Assembly: GCA_963693365.1 (NCBI GenBank)
Contig: CAVNZM010000007.1
Span: forward strand, 2,852,001 to 2,916,000
Source of the DNA: Amoebidium appalachense
Lineage: Eukaryota; Ichthyosporea
Direction of reading: 5' to 3'
Length of the DNA stretch: 64,000 nt
The notes under the pieces were generated by a model. That model did no database searches. It saw only the letters and a list, made by a program, of their open reading frames with translations, and was not told the origin of the DNA. The stretch's first letter is position 1; the number at the start of each line of letters is the position of its first letter. The position numbers were made by a program, and so were the translations under genes. Of this stretch, positions 43,934 to 64,000 are shown in pieces.

Positions 43934-44985
43934 TGATTTATAACAATACCCGGCGGTGTTGTGTTTTGACACGGGTTTCAAATGTTCGTTCGTTTGCACG
44001 AATTCTCTCGTAATACTCCTTTTTTTTTTTTTTTTTTTTTTTCTTTTGGCTTTTTGTTTTTCGTTTGGTGTCACCTGTGATCAACAAAACGAAGAGAGAC
44101 TATGCAACTTTCGGACGACTTTTTCTCACAAGTGCATGCACTCCAATTTTTGAAGCGTATCTGTTGTTTTGCCCTGATGATTGTCATATAAGCAGGTGCA
44201 TTTGGTAACTTCAACTGAAGTTCGGGAACAAACCGAATACCCCGAATCATTTCCCACATACTAAGCACATGTTAGAAGGTGTGTATATATAACAGTGTGA
44301 AATGTGTTAGCTGGCTGACACGAAGCACAAGTACAACTTTCTTTTCTTTTCCTTTCTTTCTTTCGTTTCCTTTTCATTCCTCTCCTCCTCCTTTTCCTTT
44401 TTATAAACCGTTACTGGCCAGTAGCTATCATGTGTTTGTTGCTTCGGTGGGACTTCAGCTGGAGTAATACTAAGGGCTAAGTCTTTATGGAGTGATGCAA
44501 ACCAGCCCGGGCTATGTTTAGTTAAGTTAGCCCATTGCTGTCGTACACAAACTTCAAAAGTAAACCATACCGTTCGGGAAGAAGGCGTATTCACTGAATG
44601 TATGTGCTGATGTGTGCATGGGAGGCAATGGCTTGGAGTGTGTCTATAACGCGAATATCATACATGCGCACACATTATTGTTATCCCATTTTGCGCATGC
44701 GCATACCACAATTGCAACCTGTGTGTTGAGTACGAGCAGGAGTGTGCTCAAGAGTAAGCTTGCCCAGGCCTGGCCGGCGCTAGCGCACACACACACGTGT
44801 GGGTGGGTGGGTGGGTGCGTGTGTGTACTTGTGTGTGTGTGTTATGTGTGTGGACACGTGAATTCGAGAGCTCAAGGGGAATGAAACGAAGGAGAGAATT
44901 ATCATAGTATTGTCACCTGTCACCAAACTAGAGTTGTGCACGTGTGTGTGTGTGTGTGTGTATAGTGTGTATATACAGTATCATG

Positions 44986-45037
<52 letters not shown>

Positions 45038-45476
45038 TGTGTGTGTGTACATGTGTGTGTGCGTGCGCGCGTGCGTGCGTGTCCGTGCGTGTCCGTGCGT
45101 GCGTGCGTGCACGCGTTCGTGTGTGAGTTTGTGTCTGTGTGTCTGGGTCACTCGTGTGCGCGTGAGTGAGCGTGTGCCGTGTACCGCGTGCGCGTGTGCG
45201 TGTGTGCGTGCGCGTATGCGCGCGCCCGTGTGCAGATGTGTGTGTGTCTGTTTCTGTGTGTGTGTGCGTATGCGTATGTGTGTGCGTGTGGGCGTGTGCG
45301 TGCGTGTGGCTTGTGTGCGTAAGTGCGTGCGCGTGTGTTAGTACGTGTTTGCGTGTGCATGCGTGCGTTCTTGCGTGCGTGCGTGTGTGTGTGTACATGT
45401 GTGTGTGTGTGCACTGTGTGTGTGTGGTATGTGCGGCTGTGCGGTGTGAAGGTGTGTGCGTGTATTTGTGTGTGCC

Positions 45477-45551
<75 letters not shown>

Positions 45552-46382
45552 CTTGTGCGTGTGCGATCGCGAAGTGCGAGCCTCCATCCGTGATTACGTA
45601 ACGGCAAAGGCCGTATATTCGGCGAAAAGATCTGTGCTCAGATCCCTTGATATCATGCTTTCGTCTAACCAAATAATTTCATTAATGCTTGTTGATTTTA
45701 TATTTTTATATTTTTATTAAAGTAATATAAAGTCACGTTCGTCATCGCAACAGCCATAATGCATAGAAACGACGCCAATCACTCGTGTGTTTCTGAGATC
45801 CATAACATGGCAGACTCAGGTGACACCTCGGGCTTCTACATTTTTATTGTAGAAATTCCGTATGTATTCGAAAACATGACAAAGTAGATGGGTAGATGGG
45901 GCTGATTGTAATGGTTGAGAAGTCTTGAGTTGCAAGGAATTTAGGTTGGGAGTTTCAATGTTGCCCAAGCTTGCGTGAATTCCTGCCATTCTCTCGACCC
46001 TTACTCCCTCACTCTGTATCAAAGTCGTTGGTTGACATTTTCAGCCAAGATCAAACCATTTTACCTTATGAGTATAGCTCCTAGTTTAGCAGTGGAATCG
46101 AAATGAATCCTGAAAAGTAATTTGAAGATTAGTGTCCCTTTCGGCACTGCTAGCAAGTGCTTTTGAATGCAAATTCTGGGGCCTTTCAACATTTCTTACG
46201 CCCAGAAGCCAACGCCGTAAGGTCGATTCACATGCAGCTGGTAACTTGTGCTTGTTAAGGTTCAGCAAGCGGATGGGGTTCTCTTGCTGTATGACACAAT
46301 ATAACCCTCTTCTGGTAAACTAATAGACACAATTGACATCAAGTTTAAGCTTTGAATACGCCTTATTCGGTCAATCCGGAAG
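43934..46382. other. Gene-free region with a long (GT)n block
   Basis: T run at 44021-44042, TTTC-rich stretch 44336-44400. GT/GC-type microsatellite extends with interruptions from 44936 to 45548. 45550-46382 is complex sequence without a supported gene; ATTTTTATATTTTTATTAAAG lies at about 45700. Confidence 0.55.
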
Positions 46383-47300
46383 ATGCATCACGCAAAACTC
46401 CTTGGTGTGCCTGTTTTTGTGCTTATTACACAGGCTCTAGCCAAAGACCTCAACATACCATGCTATTTTGATGTCTACGATACCGCTTACGGTGGAAAAT
46501 ATGACAGCTGCGGCCAAAATGCCAGTCTCGCATGCACAGTGCCTTTTTCTCCAACAATGGGAATGGGGGGAGTATGTCTTCTAACAGTCGGATCACAATG
46601 CACCACACACGATGAATGCAGTTCGCGAAGGTGTCTTAAAGGAACATGCGCACCTCAGAATGTTTGTGAACCAAACACACCGAGTGGTTATTGTGTGAGT
46701 GGGATTGGAAATCCACCTAAATGTAACGAGAACGGCCTGTGCTCCTACCCAATGGGGTCTATTTGCAGGCACGATGGAGAGTGTTTTTCGGCGAGATGCA
46801 GCGTCACATCTGGTCGCGTCGGATACTGCCTACCGAGAACGTGCACAAGGAATGCAACGGGTGACCCACTGAGGGATGAATGTGAAAGGATCGATTTTTC
46901 GTATTTTTGCGACAATGAGGAGCCTTCACCCTCATGCAAGCGGAAAACAGAGGTTAGATGTGACCCGAAAAAAATCCCGATGTGTCCAACGGTAGCCCAT
47001 GGAAATGTGCAGATCTAACAGCAACATGTGCTGGAAATGGCTTCTGCCAAGCAAAATTCTCCAATCTGGGAGCTGCTTGTGATTACCAGGACGCATCGAG
47101 ATGCATCACCGGGCAATGCACATTTCATTCTTTTCTGGGCCGGTTTGCCTGTGTGCTACCCGCCAGCTGCAGTACAAACATGGATTGTAGGAGCCCACGG
47201 CATTTCTGTTTGCGCAAAAATGGTGTCTCCACGTGCGCTTTGAAGTTAAATGAGACTTGTACGAGCGACGGTGACTGTGTGTTGACTGAGGTGGGTCCCC

Positions 47301-47338
<38 letters not shown>

Positions 47339-47691
47339 GGCCCCTTACAATGCGTACTCTTTGTGTGTGCTTTACAATATGCTTGTGTTGTTAGTCGTGA
47401 ATGTGTACTTCTTAGTCTGTGATGCATTTAAAATCCCCCCACCCCTCCCACTCCCTTTCCACCCCTCCCTAAAAGTCCGCCCCCCCCCCCCCCCCTCCCC
47501 CCCCTCCCGCCTGTTTCGTCTGATCTGGTGAGCCTTTGTCTCCCTCCCTGTATCTCCGAGTGGTACATGCACTAAAGAAATGACTTGTCACGGTGCATAT
47601 CATACCATTCACGACTCAATCATGTGTGTCTGCACGTGCTAACAGGATGCTTACTGCACGAATGTAATGTCGATGTATAACCACACACACA

Positions 47692-47768
<77 letters not shown>

Positions 47769-47793
47769 GCACACACACACACACACTGGCACA

Positions 47794-47847
<54 letters not shown>

Positions 47848-48633
47848 TATGAATACAGGCAGACAGATCCGCAAACTGTGTACATGCATACGGGTGTTAC
47901 CACACACGCAGTCCACACAACCACACTTCCTCCCTGCTGCCTACCCCCCCCCCCCCTCCCCCCCCCCCCCTCCCCCCCCCCCCCCCCCCCCTCCCCCCTC
48001 GGCGTGTTGCCTGCCTGCCTCCATTGTCCACTGTGAATTTGAACTCACGTGGATTCCCATGATGTACCTCATTCTGTCCCCCCCCCCCCTCCCCCCTTCT
48101 TCCCCCCTCCCGCGCTCCTGTGGGGTGAGATAGAGGTGGCTACATTATCGAAAAGGCGCATTAACTAATCCACAACACCCTCTTTCCCCCCTCCCCCAGC
48201 TTCCCTCTGCCCGTTACTCAATCCTCTGTCTCCCTCGGCGCTCTACCCCCCCCTCCCCCCCCTCCCCCCCTCCCCCCCTTTTCTGGATTGTTGCCCCCCC
48301 GTCAGCCCGTCAACACCTATCCCTCCTCCTCCTCCCTTACCAAAACCACACATTCACTTCTTCCTCCTTGCCAACCCTTCCTCCTTCCCCCCCCCCACCC
48401 CCACCCCACCCCCACCCCCCCCCCCGGGAGCCTCGGATAGGCTCTACTTATGACGCCACAGTTTCTATCTCGTGCTTTTGCTTTTTGTTGTTCGCCGTGA
48501 ATGTGTACTTCGTGCTCCGAGTCTGTAACCCATTCTAATCCCCCCCCCCCCCTCCCCCCCTCACCTCCAATACCTCACCCGCCCATCCCTCATCTCCGGA
48601 TCCTCCCATGCACCTGGACCAATTGAATTACCC

Positions 48634-48678
<45 letters not shown>

Positions 48679-49138
48679 GCAGCAATGTGTTGCACGACTG
48701 GGGAAATGCGTGAAAAGGGGGTTCGTGCCGAATGACCCCCCCGGCCCCATCAGCACCTACGAGCAGTATGGCCGGCTGACCCTAATTTCGACCATTGCCG
48801 TGCCGTTCCTCCTAGGGCTGGCATTCATAGCGGACGGAATTAGGCGGAAGTATAAGATCGGAATCAAACGGATACGCGGGAATGCACCCCCACGGTATGA
48901 AGCCCCCACCGAAATTAGGAACACGTCAGGTATTGTAGAGCAACCCCCAGACTATATTGCAATTCTCAGACTGGGGGCAGGGGGTCTTTCGGAAAGTGGC
49001 GCAAATTTGGGGTGTGAGGGGAGCACGGAGGGGCCCCAAGACGAAATTTCGGCAGAAAAGGAAAAGAACCCGTGGTTTGTTACCCCCCTGTTTTGGGTGC
49101 GGAAGGAATTTGTCGTTAAGGGTGAAACGTGTGAATAG
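46383..49138 (+). CDS. Secreted-type, Cys-rich single-pass membrane protein, two exons, one frameshift
   Basis: Exons 46383-47290 and 48683-49138, joined in phase 0 (LTE to QCVARLGKC). A signal peptide (residues 1-20, VPVFVLITQALA) is followed by about 290 residues with many cysteines in short loops (CSSRRC, CRHDGECFSARC, CTSDGDC), then a transmembrane helix in exon 2 (LTLISTIAVPFLLGLAFIA) and a charged cytoplasmic tail of about 100 residues with PPRYEAP and PPDY. The frame breaks at an A7 run (46968-46974); one more A restores it and joins ...CDPKK to ...VSNGSPWKCADL. It looks like a cell-surface receptor or adhesion protein; no named family. Confidence 0.75.
47335..47440 (+). repeat. Dispersed repeat, diverged forward copy
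   Basis: ATGCGTACTCTTTGTGTGTGCTTTACAAT...GTGAATGTGTACTTC, flanked by poly-C before and C-rich DNA after. It lies in the intron of the membrane-protein gene. Confidence 0.6.
47685..47847. repeat. (CA)n microsatellite
   Basis: About 160 bases of CA with two CTGGCA interruptions and a short (TA)n. Confidence 0.95.
48425..48545 (+). repeat. Dispersed repeat, diverged forward copy with poly-C end
   Basis: GATAGGCTCTACTTATGACG...CGTGAATGTGTACTTCGTGCTC...CCCATTCTAATC followed directly by poly-C. Also in the intron of the membrane-protein gene. Confidence 0.6.
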
Positions 49139-49147
49139 TCTTTTTTT

Positions 49148-49190
<43 letters not shown>

Positions 49191-50064
49191 ACGTGTCTGT
49201 GTGTGTGTGTGTGTGTGGGTGTGTGTGGGTGTGTGTTTGTGTGGTGGTGGTGGTGGTGGGGGGGGGGGGGGGGAGGGGGGGGGGGGGGGGGGGGAAGCAC
49301 AAGGCTGTCCGCGATATCATCAATAGACGTAAGGCATTTTCATATTTACGGCATGGGTACGTGACAGATCCGATTGGCAATATTGTAGGTGAAAAGGCCA
49401 CATCTTCGGATTTGGAGGTTTCTTGGATGTACATGTGATGTGTAAAGAATTGATTGGATGAGTCGAGTGGTGGTGATACCTACACACGTGTGTGCATATT
49501 TTGTAGAGTGCTCAATTCATATTTTTCTTATTGTGGTTATGTACTACTCAGCCTTATCAGTCACATGTACAGTTATGTTGAAGTATTATGTATTATATGC
49601 ATCACTGTATATTTATGTATACCGTGTATTCCTGTTTACTCTTGTATAGTCGCAATATTGATGTATGTAAGCCATTATGATAGGGAATGTGAGGAATGGC
49701 ATAGTCACGCTAGCCGTGGGGTAGCATTTATGAAATTGATAATGGCCAAACTAAAGGATGTTTCTCATGAAACCGAATATTGGATACTTGATGTACACCC
49801 AATCCCATGGACATTAACATTTAAATTATAATTTTTTTCTAAATTTTAAAGGGGAACTGTGACTGGATTCGCGCTCGTGAGGCGCCTAATGAGCGTACGG
49901 CACAGGGAACCTCAGATCTATGGACACGTACATGTACACAAGCACGTGCCATATTGCGGATAGAGATGTGGTGGTGGTGGTGGTGTGTGTGTGAACGCGC
50001 GCGCGCCTGTGCTTGTGTGTGTGTGTGTGCACATGCAGGTACATGTGAATATGTGCCTGCACTT

Positions 50065-50135
<71 letters not shown>

Positions 50136-50293
50136 TTCCCAGGTGCGTGCAAGTGTGCCTGTGCTTGTTCGTGTGGGCGTGCACTGTGGGTGTGGACGTT
50201 GGTATAAGTTATGGGCGCTGTGTATGCCTTTGTGTGTGTCATGCAGTGTGTGCATATGCGTGGTGTGTGTTGGCGGTGGGGGGGGGGGGGGGT

Positions 50294-50455
50294 TTTGAAT
50301 GCGTCAAAAAGTACGAAGTACACAAGAACAAACGGATAACACGATGCAGAATGCAAGCCATACATAAAGAGTATGCATAATAAGCAGAGCCCATCCTCAG
50401 GGGGGGCCCACGTCATCCACAGTACCCGAGTTTCGACCTATTCCCCTCGTTAACG
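50294..50455 (-). repeat. Dispersed repeat, full reverse copy
   Basis: Starts after poly-G with GAATGCGTCAAAAAGTACG, passes CATAAAGAGTATGCATAATAAGCAGAGCCCATCCTCAG and ends ACAGTACCCGAGTTTCGACC. Almost identical over 110 bases to the copy at 56368. Confidence 0.85.
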
Positions 50456-51094
50456 AAACCCAACTCAGATACTGTTTCACTTGAACATGAGTAGGTCACC
50501 CGTCTTGATCAGAGACGAGCAGGGTTGCTTATGCAGGCAAGGGCAGTGGGAAAGGCCGGGGGTTAAAGTTGCAGCAGTAAGCAGAAGCAAGAAAAATATA
50601 GATAGGAACTCAGGAGACGGGGCTTCTAGGAAGCTCCCCCGTCGATACCTAAGTCGATACTTCCCTGGCTAACATACTACACCAGCTGAAAAGAATTAAG
50701 TCCCGAAGGCCACAGAATTCGTAATCAGAGGGGAAAATATGAGATTTGACCCACGCCGCAGGGTAGTAACACGCTTACTAGGGCGGAACTTTATCGTCTT
50801 CGAACGGAAAGCTATGCCCCCGGATGTCAGCCGGAAATATGGTATCACCCATTGCTTTGGGCTTGAAAAAAGCCAAACCGATAGTCCGAGTTATGTTACG
50901 CCGGCGGGTAACATGCCGCATGGGTTCCAAGGGAGCTGTCGCCAACAGAGCGGTGTGTGCATGCGTGCGCGTAACGCAATGTGTGAAGTGTGTCTATAGC
51001 TATGAAAGGGGGTATGCAGAAGTGGACAGATGAAGTGTGTGGAGAGAAAAACAGTAAGAAGAAAAGTAGACACCGGTATGTGCAACCCCGCACA

Positions 51095-51129
<35 letters not shown>

Positions 51130-51190
51130 AATAAGCGAAGATTACAGGTAATCAACCAGAACAACAAATGACAAGCAAAACAACAGGCGC

Positions 51191-51223
<33 letters not shown>

Positions 51224-51226
51224 AGG

Positions 51227-51324
<98 letters not shown>

Positions 51325-52210
51325 GGAGAGAGAGAGAGAGAGAAGGTGGGGGGGGGGGGGGGGGGAGGGGGAGGGGGAGGGGGGGGGAGGGGGGTCTTAG
51401 GGATGCTGCAGAATCGTCAGATATTAGACAAATCGTACCAATACGATCATTCTCTCATATATGTGAGAAGATTGTGACTAACGATGTGCAGATCTGGTTA
51501 AGACCTGTTGGGTGTGCAGAGAAAATGGGAGGGGAAGGAGGAGGGAAAGGGGGAGGGGGGGGGGGGAAGTAAGAGAGGGGAGGGAATGTTAGAGTGTCAG
51601 TAGTCTCAGGGGACCCTGCAGAGTCGTTAGATGTCAGACAAAAACGCACCAACGACCAAGTTCTCCGAGGGGAGAAATGCGTAAAACGTTCGGGGGGGGG
51701 GGGGAACCAAGACAAAGGGGAAGCTTTGACTACAATACTAATGCACACAGGCACGTTGAACCGCTATTTTGTTCCATTCCATCTTTATGCTTACTAACTG
51801 ATAATGCTGTACGTACATGTAACACATAAACACTTTCGCACATCAGCCTGACCCGATCACTAGCTACTCAATTCACCTGCTACAAATACAAAAAATACCA
51901 GGCCTCTTATTTGCAATCGTTCCAAACCATACTTCACTTGCTTATGCAGTCATACATACATACCGTAATAATGATATACTTCACTATACACATTTTATTT
52001 TTCGCTCTTTATGTCGAAATGAATCGTTATGAAGCTGTTAGATATCACAACTGCACCTCCCATTGACGCTACCCGGCGTCGCAACCAGAAATCAGAACTG
52101 AAAAAACCCCAAGAAAACAGAAAAAACCTACGAGGTTGAGAGATTCTTCGGGCACGGCCATAATTGGGCAACACTGCAGACAAAAAGAACCTCAGTGTCA
52201 TGCGTGTGCG

Positions 52211-52445
<235 letters not shown>

Positions 52446-52613
52446 ACATGTGCGAGTGTTTGGGTAATAACTTAGCTGTGTGTGCGCCAAACACACGTGT
52501 GTGTCGTGCAAAGCTTTACACACTCCAACCAGGGGACACTACATGCCTGCGGTTGAACATATATGCACACCACACATGCACGTATACCAAATTAGGCTAT
52601 TTTCCAGGGCACG

Positions 52614-60128
<7,515 letters not shown>

Positions 60129-60603
60129 GTTTGACGAGCCTTTTGTATAGCTTTTCTATTATGAGTTATTTTGTGAGCTAGTGTAGGCCCTTTTTTGCTG
60201 GACGTTAACAGCAAAACACAGGTCCCAATTCTTCCTCGTGGAAACTAGGAAAGTGGTACCTCTATTTCATCCAGCTCTGTGATCATCAATGCATCCGTCA
60301 CCATGTACGATTTTTATTTAATATTTGCTATGTCACTCACGCCGTTTAAGTGTATCACATCACTCAACATTAAAGATAGTTACATGACCTGGTAGGTAAG
60401 TTATTAGGCTAGGGAAGGGTGTTAACAAGGAAGCCACAAGTGCTAGGGAAGGGTGTTAACAAGAAAGCCACAAGTACATGGCTTCTCGTGCCGCAATAGC
60501 ACTATGTACCTCCGAGATGTTGCTATGCTTGTAACTTCCTCGTCACAGTGACAACTAAATCCCTACTTCGAACACGTTAAAATTTCTTGCTCTCTCTCTG
60601 GTC

Positions 60604-60656
<53 letters not shown>

Positions 60657-60658
60657 CC

Positions 60659-60690
<32 letters not shown>

Positions 60691-60998
60691 CCGCCCTCAT
60701 TCCAGAGATTAAGTTGCTCACTCATATTCGTCTCCCCTGATCGCCAAGCGCTTGGCCCTCACTTTGGCCCTTCTGTTTAATCTAACATTAGCCTCTATTT
60801 CACTTCACCATCTCTATATTTAGCTTTATGGGTTTGCGCAATATCTCCATAGATCATGGCAGCATCGTGGCAGTGAGCCACACACGTGCCTACCCGCCTG
60901 CCCCTTCGTAAAAGGCGGACACATGCTCCTCCTCTCTTCAGTTTCGTGTTCAAGCCTTGGGTCACCTTCTGGAAATTATATCTAACAGATCTTCAAAA
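60129..60998. other. Intergenic region between divergent NUDT5-like and RRM genes
   Basis: A 35-bp direct repeat (GCTAGGGAAGGGTGTTAACAAG...GCCACAAGT) lies at 60409-60475 and a (CT)n tract at 60601-60690. No gene seen. The promoters of both flanking genes should lie here. Confidence 0.55.
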
Positions 60999-63028
60999 AT
61001 GTCTGCTCCCACCTACCGCCTCTTCGTTGCTGGTCTCCCCTGGGCCCTGCGCAGTGGTGAGTTATGCCTTTACACTACCCAAGATGCGAGAGAGAAATGC
61101 CACGCATTTTGCCAGCTTTGGAGCAAAACAGATCTGACAGGAAGATTGATTGTTCTATGTTCAGCATGTGCTACAGGACATTTTTGGGTGTGGGGGAAGA
61201 GGGAGGGGGGTGGGAGGGGTGTTCTTCTTGTGAGTTTTGTTGATTGACGTCTTCTCAATCCCAACTCTTTCTGCCTTTCAAGCCTGCTTTTCTTGGTGTT
61301 CCTATTTGCTAAGCAGCTCGGAACTGGACACTGCTGGGCTGTCGAAAAGGATTTGTGAGTGTGGGTTGTTGGTCAGTTTTCTTGCTTGCTTTGCGAATGT
61401 ACCGTTCCTCACCTGTCAGCTCGCTCTTTTCCTGCATCCCTCTTCCATTCGCTTTGTTTCCCCTGCGAGCTGGCTAGTTTCGGATATAACTGGGTCCTTG
61501 GAAATGCTTGCATGAAATTCCCGTTTGCCCCCCCCCCCCCGCCCCTCCTCCCCCCCCCCCCCAAACACACCCACACACATTCCCCCCAACATACCCCGCC
61601 TAGCCGCCCGCACATCTACCCCCCGTTGCTTCTTAACGTGGGGTTTCTGGAACCAGAGGCTAACATGAACCGAATCATCCAGATGGTCTGCGCTCTGCGT
61701 TTGCCAAGTTCGGCCCCGTCGCTGAGTCCTACGTCGTGATGGACAAGGGTGCCCTCAACAGGTCGCGTGGGTTTGGCTTTGTTACGTTTGAGGAGAGGGA
61801 GGCAATGGAGAAGGCTCTGACTGAGGCTGGCAACTTCGAGATTGAGGGCCGCAAGGTACTGAATTGTGCTTTGGCGTTTCTGTTGCTCTCTTGCTTGGTG
61901 CTGTGTCCTCTACCTCATCCCCTCCCTCCCCCGCCCACCTGTCTCCACTCATCCAGCCTTTACGGGTGCACACACACACACACACCACCAGCACCAGTTG
62001 CACCTATCCGGTTCTTGTCTCATATCCTCGTCTTGTCGATCTTTGTTCTACCTCTGTGCATGTGAGCGTTTTCCGTGTCTCCTGTTGGCCACTCTATTCT
62101 ATACACACTATGCTGGAAAGTTGCATGCATGTAGCTGCCTGTGTGAATGCATCACCATTGCGCTTGGCAGGTGCTCTGTGCAGTAACACGTCCCCCCCCC
62201 CCCTCCCCCCCGCTTCCACCCCTCTCTTCATACACGTGTTTTCTGTGAATGAGGTAGCTGGCTTTCCGTGAAATGTGTCAGTGGTGGCTTTTTTTTGTGG
62301 GGTGCACCATGCTCTTTGCTGTGTCTTTGTTATCTGTATGTAAACGGCACTTTGCACCCACGTGTCTTCTCCTGCCAAACACATGCGTACATGGGACACA
62401 CACACTTCAGCAATGCCGTGACGGGGTGGTTTGTGTTTTTTTTTTTTGACCGTGTATGCGCCCACCCCACCTGTGAATGTACTTTTTTCTTCTGTCTCTC
62501 GCGTACGCTCAAACCCTTCTCCCCTCCTGTCTCCCGTGTGTGTTCTCTTTGGCACAATCTGTAGGAGTACACGGCACCTGTTTTAAATATGTACTTCGTA
62601 CTCTTTTAACTCCCCCCACCCACCCACCACTCCCCCCCTTATCCCTTTTTCTGTTTTGTTTCAGGACGAGAATGTGTATGAATGTTTTTCAACGAAGACT
62701 CAGGCTTTCCTTCGTACCTACACTTTGTTTGGGTGTTGATGAGCCGAAAGCCTTTGTTTGCAATAGTTGGTGCTTGTTCAAACGAATTCGATGTATCGTT
62801 TTGTTCACTCTCTTGTTCTGACCTTTTACTTACGACACACCACTATTCCCCCTCTCCGTATGCACCCAATGACAAACTCCACACACACACACACACGTAC
62901 AGATCGTCATGAACGAGGCCCGCGCGGACAATCGGCCACCCCGTGAGCCCCGCTCCCCCCGCACTTTCCGTGACAACGACCGTGGTGATCGCCGCAGGGG
63001 TAACTTCAACAGGGATGAGGATTTCTAA
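60999..63028 (+). CDS. Single-RRM RNA-binding protein, three exons
   Basis: Exons 60999-61056, 61683-61855 and 62903-63028, junction phases 1 and 0, 118 residues. RNP2 is RLFVAGLP (7-14) and RNP1 is RGFGFVTF in exon 2. The remainder completes a canonical RRM (LRSAFAKFGPVAESYVVMD, IEGRKIVMNEA). The short tail is Arg/Asp/Asn-rich (RPPREPRSPRTFRD, DRRRGNF) without a long glycine-rich region. It resembles small cold-inducible or glycine-rich-type RRM proteins that bind single-stranded RNA in nucleus or cytoplasm. ATG context AAAATGT. Introns lack the poly-C start seen in neighbouring genes. Confidence 0.93.
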
Positions 63029-63530
63029 ATTCCCGAATGAACCTAGTCAATCAGTTACTGTAATTTGAAGGCGGGGGGGTCCTTTCTGAAATTTCCGGTT
63101 GGGTTTAAGCACCTTTCGCGCGACACATAGCTGTAATGATGATCCGGAGTCGGCATGGCTTTTGTGTTTTGGTGTTTTGTGTTATTCTTTAGTGCACCGA
63201 TATTTGTTTTTTGTTTTACCCTCATGGCGTGTGTATGCACGAAGCAGGCACGGTTTCTTACTATGTCAATCGCACGTCTACTCATGTAAATTTATCTCTA
63301 GTTATGTTTTTGGGTTACCCTTATATAAGACAAGCAAGGAAGCATGCGGCACGAAGGTGTAGTCCGAAAAACAATTATTTCCAGTTTGCTCACAACGTGT
63401 ATGGCCGTGCTATCATTGCTGAAGTTTCGCTAGCGTGGAAGAATGTTGGTGAACATGGCAGATTGGGCATTACTGAGTAAAGTCATTCCACTGTTGCAAC
63501 GGCTGTAGCTAATAATCACAATGGTTCAAC

Positions 63531-63571
63531 TTGGTGATTGTGGAAACTTGTAAAGTTTCCACAATCACCAA
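63531..63571. other. Perfect 19-bp inverted repeat with 3-base loop
   Basis: TTGGTGATTGTGGAAACTT, GTA, then the exact complement. It lies about 500 bases beyond the RRM stop codon. It could form a hairpin in DNA or RNA; no known RNA family fits. 63572-64000 shows no gene. Confidence 0.8.
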
Positions 63572-64000
63572 CTAACCACCCGCCCCCCCCCCCCCCCTCC
63601 CCAACACACACACGTGCACGTGTCACACAAAAAAAAACCGTGCACACACTCAAACAAAAAAATCAACCCGATACTGCAGCTGCGAACATGTACACGTAAT
63701 GCATGTGCAAAATCACTGGAAGTACCCATCCGCATATATGCTTTCGTCATGAATTCCTCACTCGGCTAATCATGTACTTAACAGGCTGCCACGTGCACCA
63801 GAGTGCATAATTACACGTGTACATTTGTATGTGCATGAAATATTTTGGCATGTAGATGTCATGCAGCACAGTGCAGACGTTGTCACACACATGCACGCAC
63901 GCACGTACACATACACTCGGACACACAAACTTACGAGCCAAAACATAATCACAATCGCCCAGTTTACGCAAACAATAATGGGTGTTCTACGTTCGAACGA

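Noticed and set aside
50481-50999. Two short open frames in complex sequence
   Set aside because: No recognisable domain, and no continuity to neighbouring exons.

Overview
This is nuclear DNA of a eukaryote, probably a protist; the sequence does not settle the clade. Evidence is spliceosomal introns, a NUDT5-type Nudix gene in eight exons, an RRM gene in three exons, phase-1 EGF-module exons and a Cys-rich membrane protein. Poly-C/poly-G tracts and CA, GA and GT microsatellites fill introns and intergenic DNA, and they create many low-complexity open frames that I do not call as genes.

Layout. 1-5682: satellite-rich DNA with no supported gene. 5692-5990: a foldback MITE-like insertion with a 9-bp duplication. 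About 5990-36966: a large element bounded by near-identical 355-bp terminal inverted repeats (TIRs), each associated with a (GA)n/AAGCTAAGTCTACACG tandem array in mirror orientation. The element holds tightly packed, mostly intronless genes, some with TATA boxes and CCAAT-rich promoters. They encode a YqaJ-type exonuclease, a protein with a GIY-YIG (T5orf172-like) C-terminus, a meiotic-clade AAA ATPase, an HNH endonuclease, an R/E-repeat coiled-coil protein, two tandem paralogues of unknown function, and several orphans. I see no polymerase, capsid, packaging ATPase or integrase. A 134-bp x 8 repeat array separates two divergent genes.

Nested inside it (about 13.4-23.75 kb) is a block with host-like texture. 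It carries one minus-strand gene of seven exons for a protein of about 1,529 residues that combines a Zn-binding region, a DDE-like RNase H region, a DEDDy 3'-5' exonuclease and a C-terminal zinc knuckle. One base is missing in an A11 homopolymer of exon 1.

Right of the element (36.97-64 kb): a 1.2-kb unit with 240-bp direct terminal repeats, four EGF-module exons (one cut, one with an in-frame TGA), a terminal exon of a probable secreted protein, a signal-peptide/Cys-rich/TM gene (46383-49138), a NUDT5-like gene (60128-52614, 215 aa) whose last intron ends in eight tandem copies of its own 3' splice site, and an RRM gene (60999-63028, 118 aa). A dispersed repeat coupled to poly-C runs recurs at least eight times.

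Working view: a virus-derived or giant-transposon-like element sits in a protist chromosome. Its nucleases and AAA ATPase suggest DNA recombination or processing. How it moves is unresolved; the nested DDE/exonuclease protein is one candidate, but it may be a later passenger.
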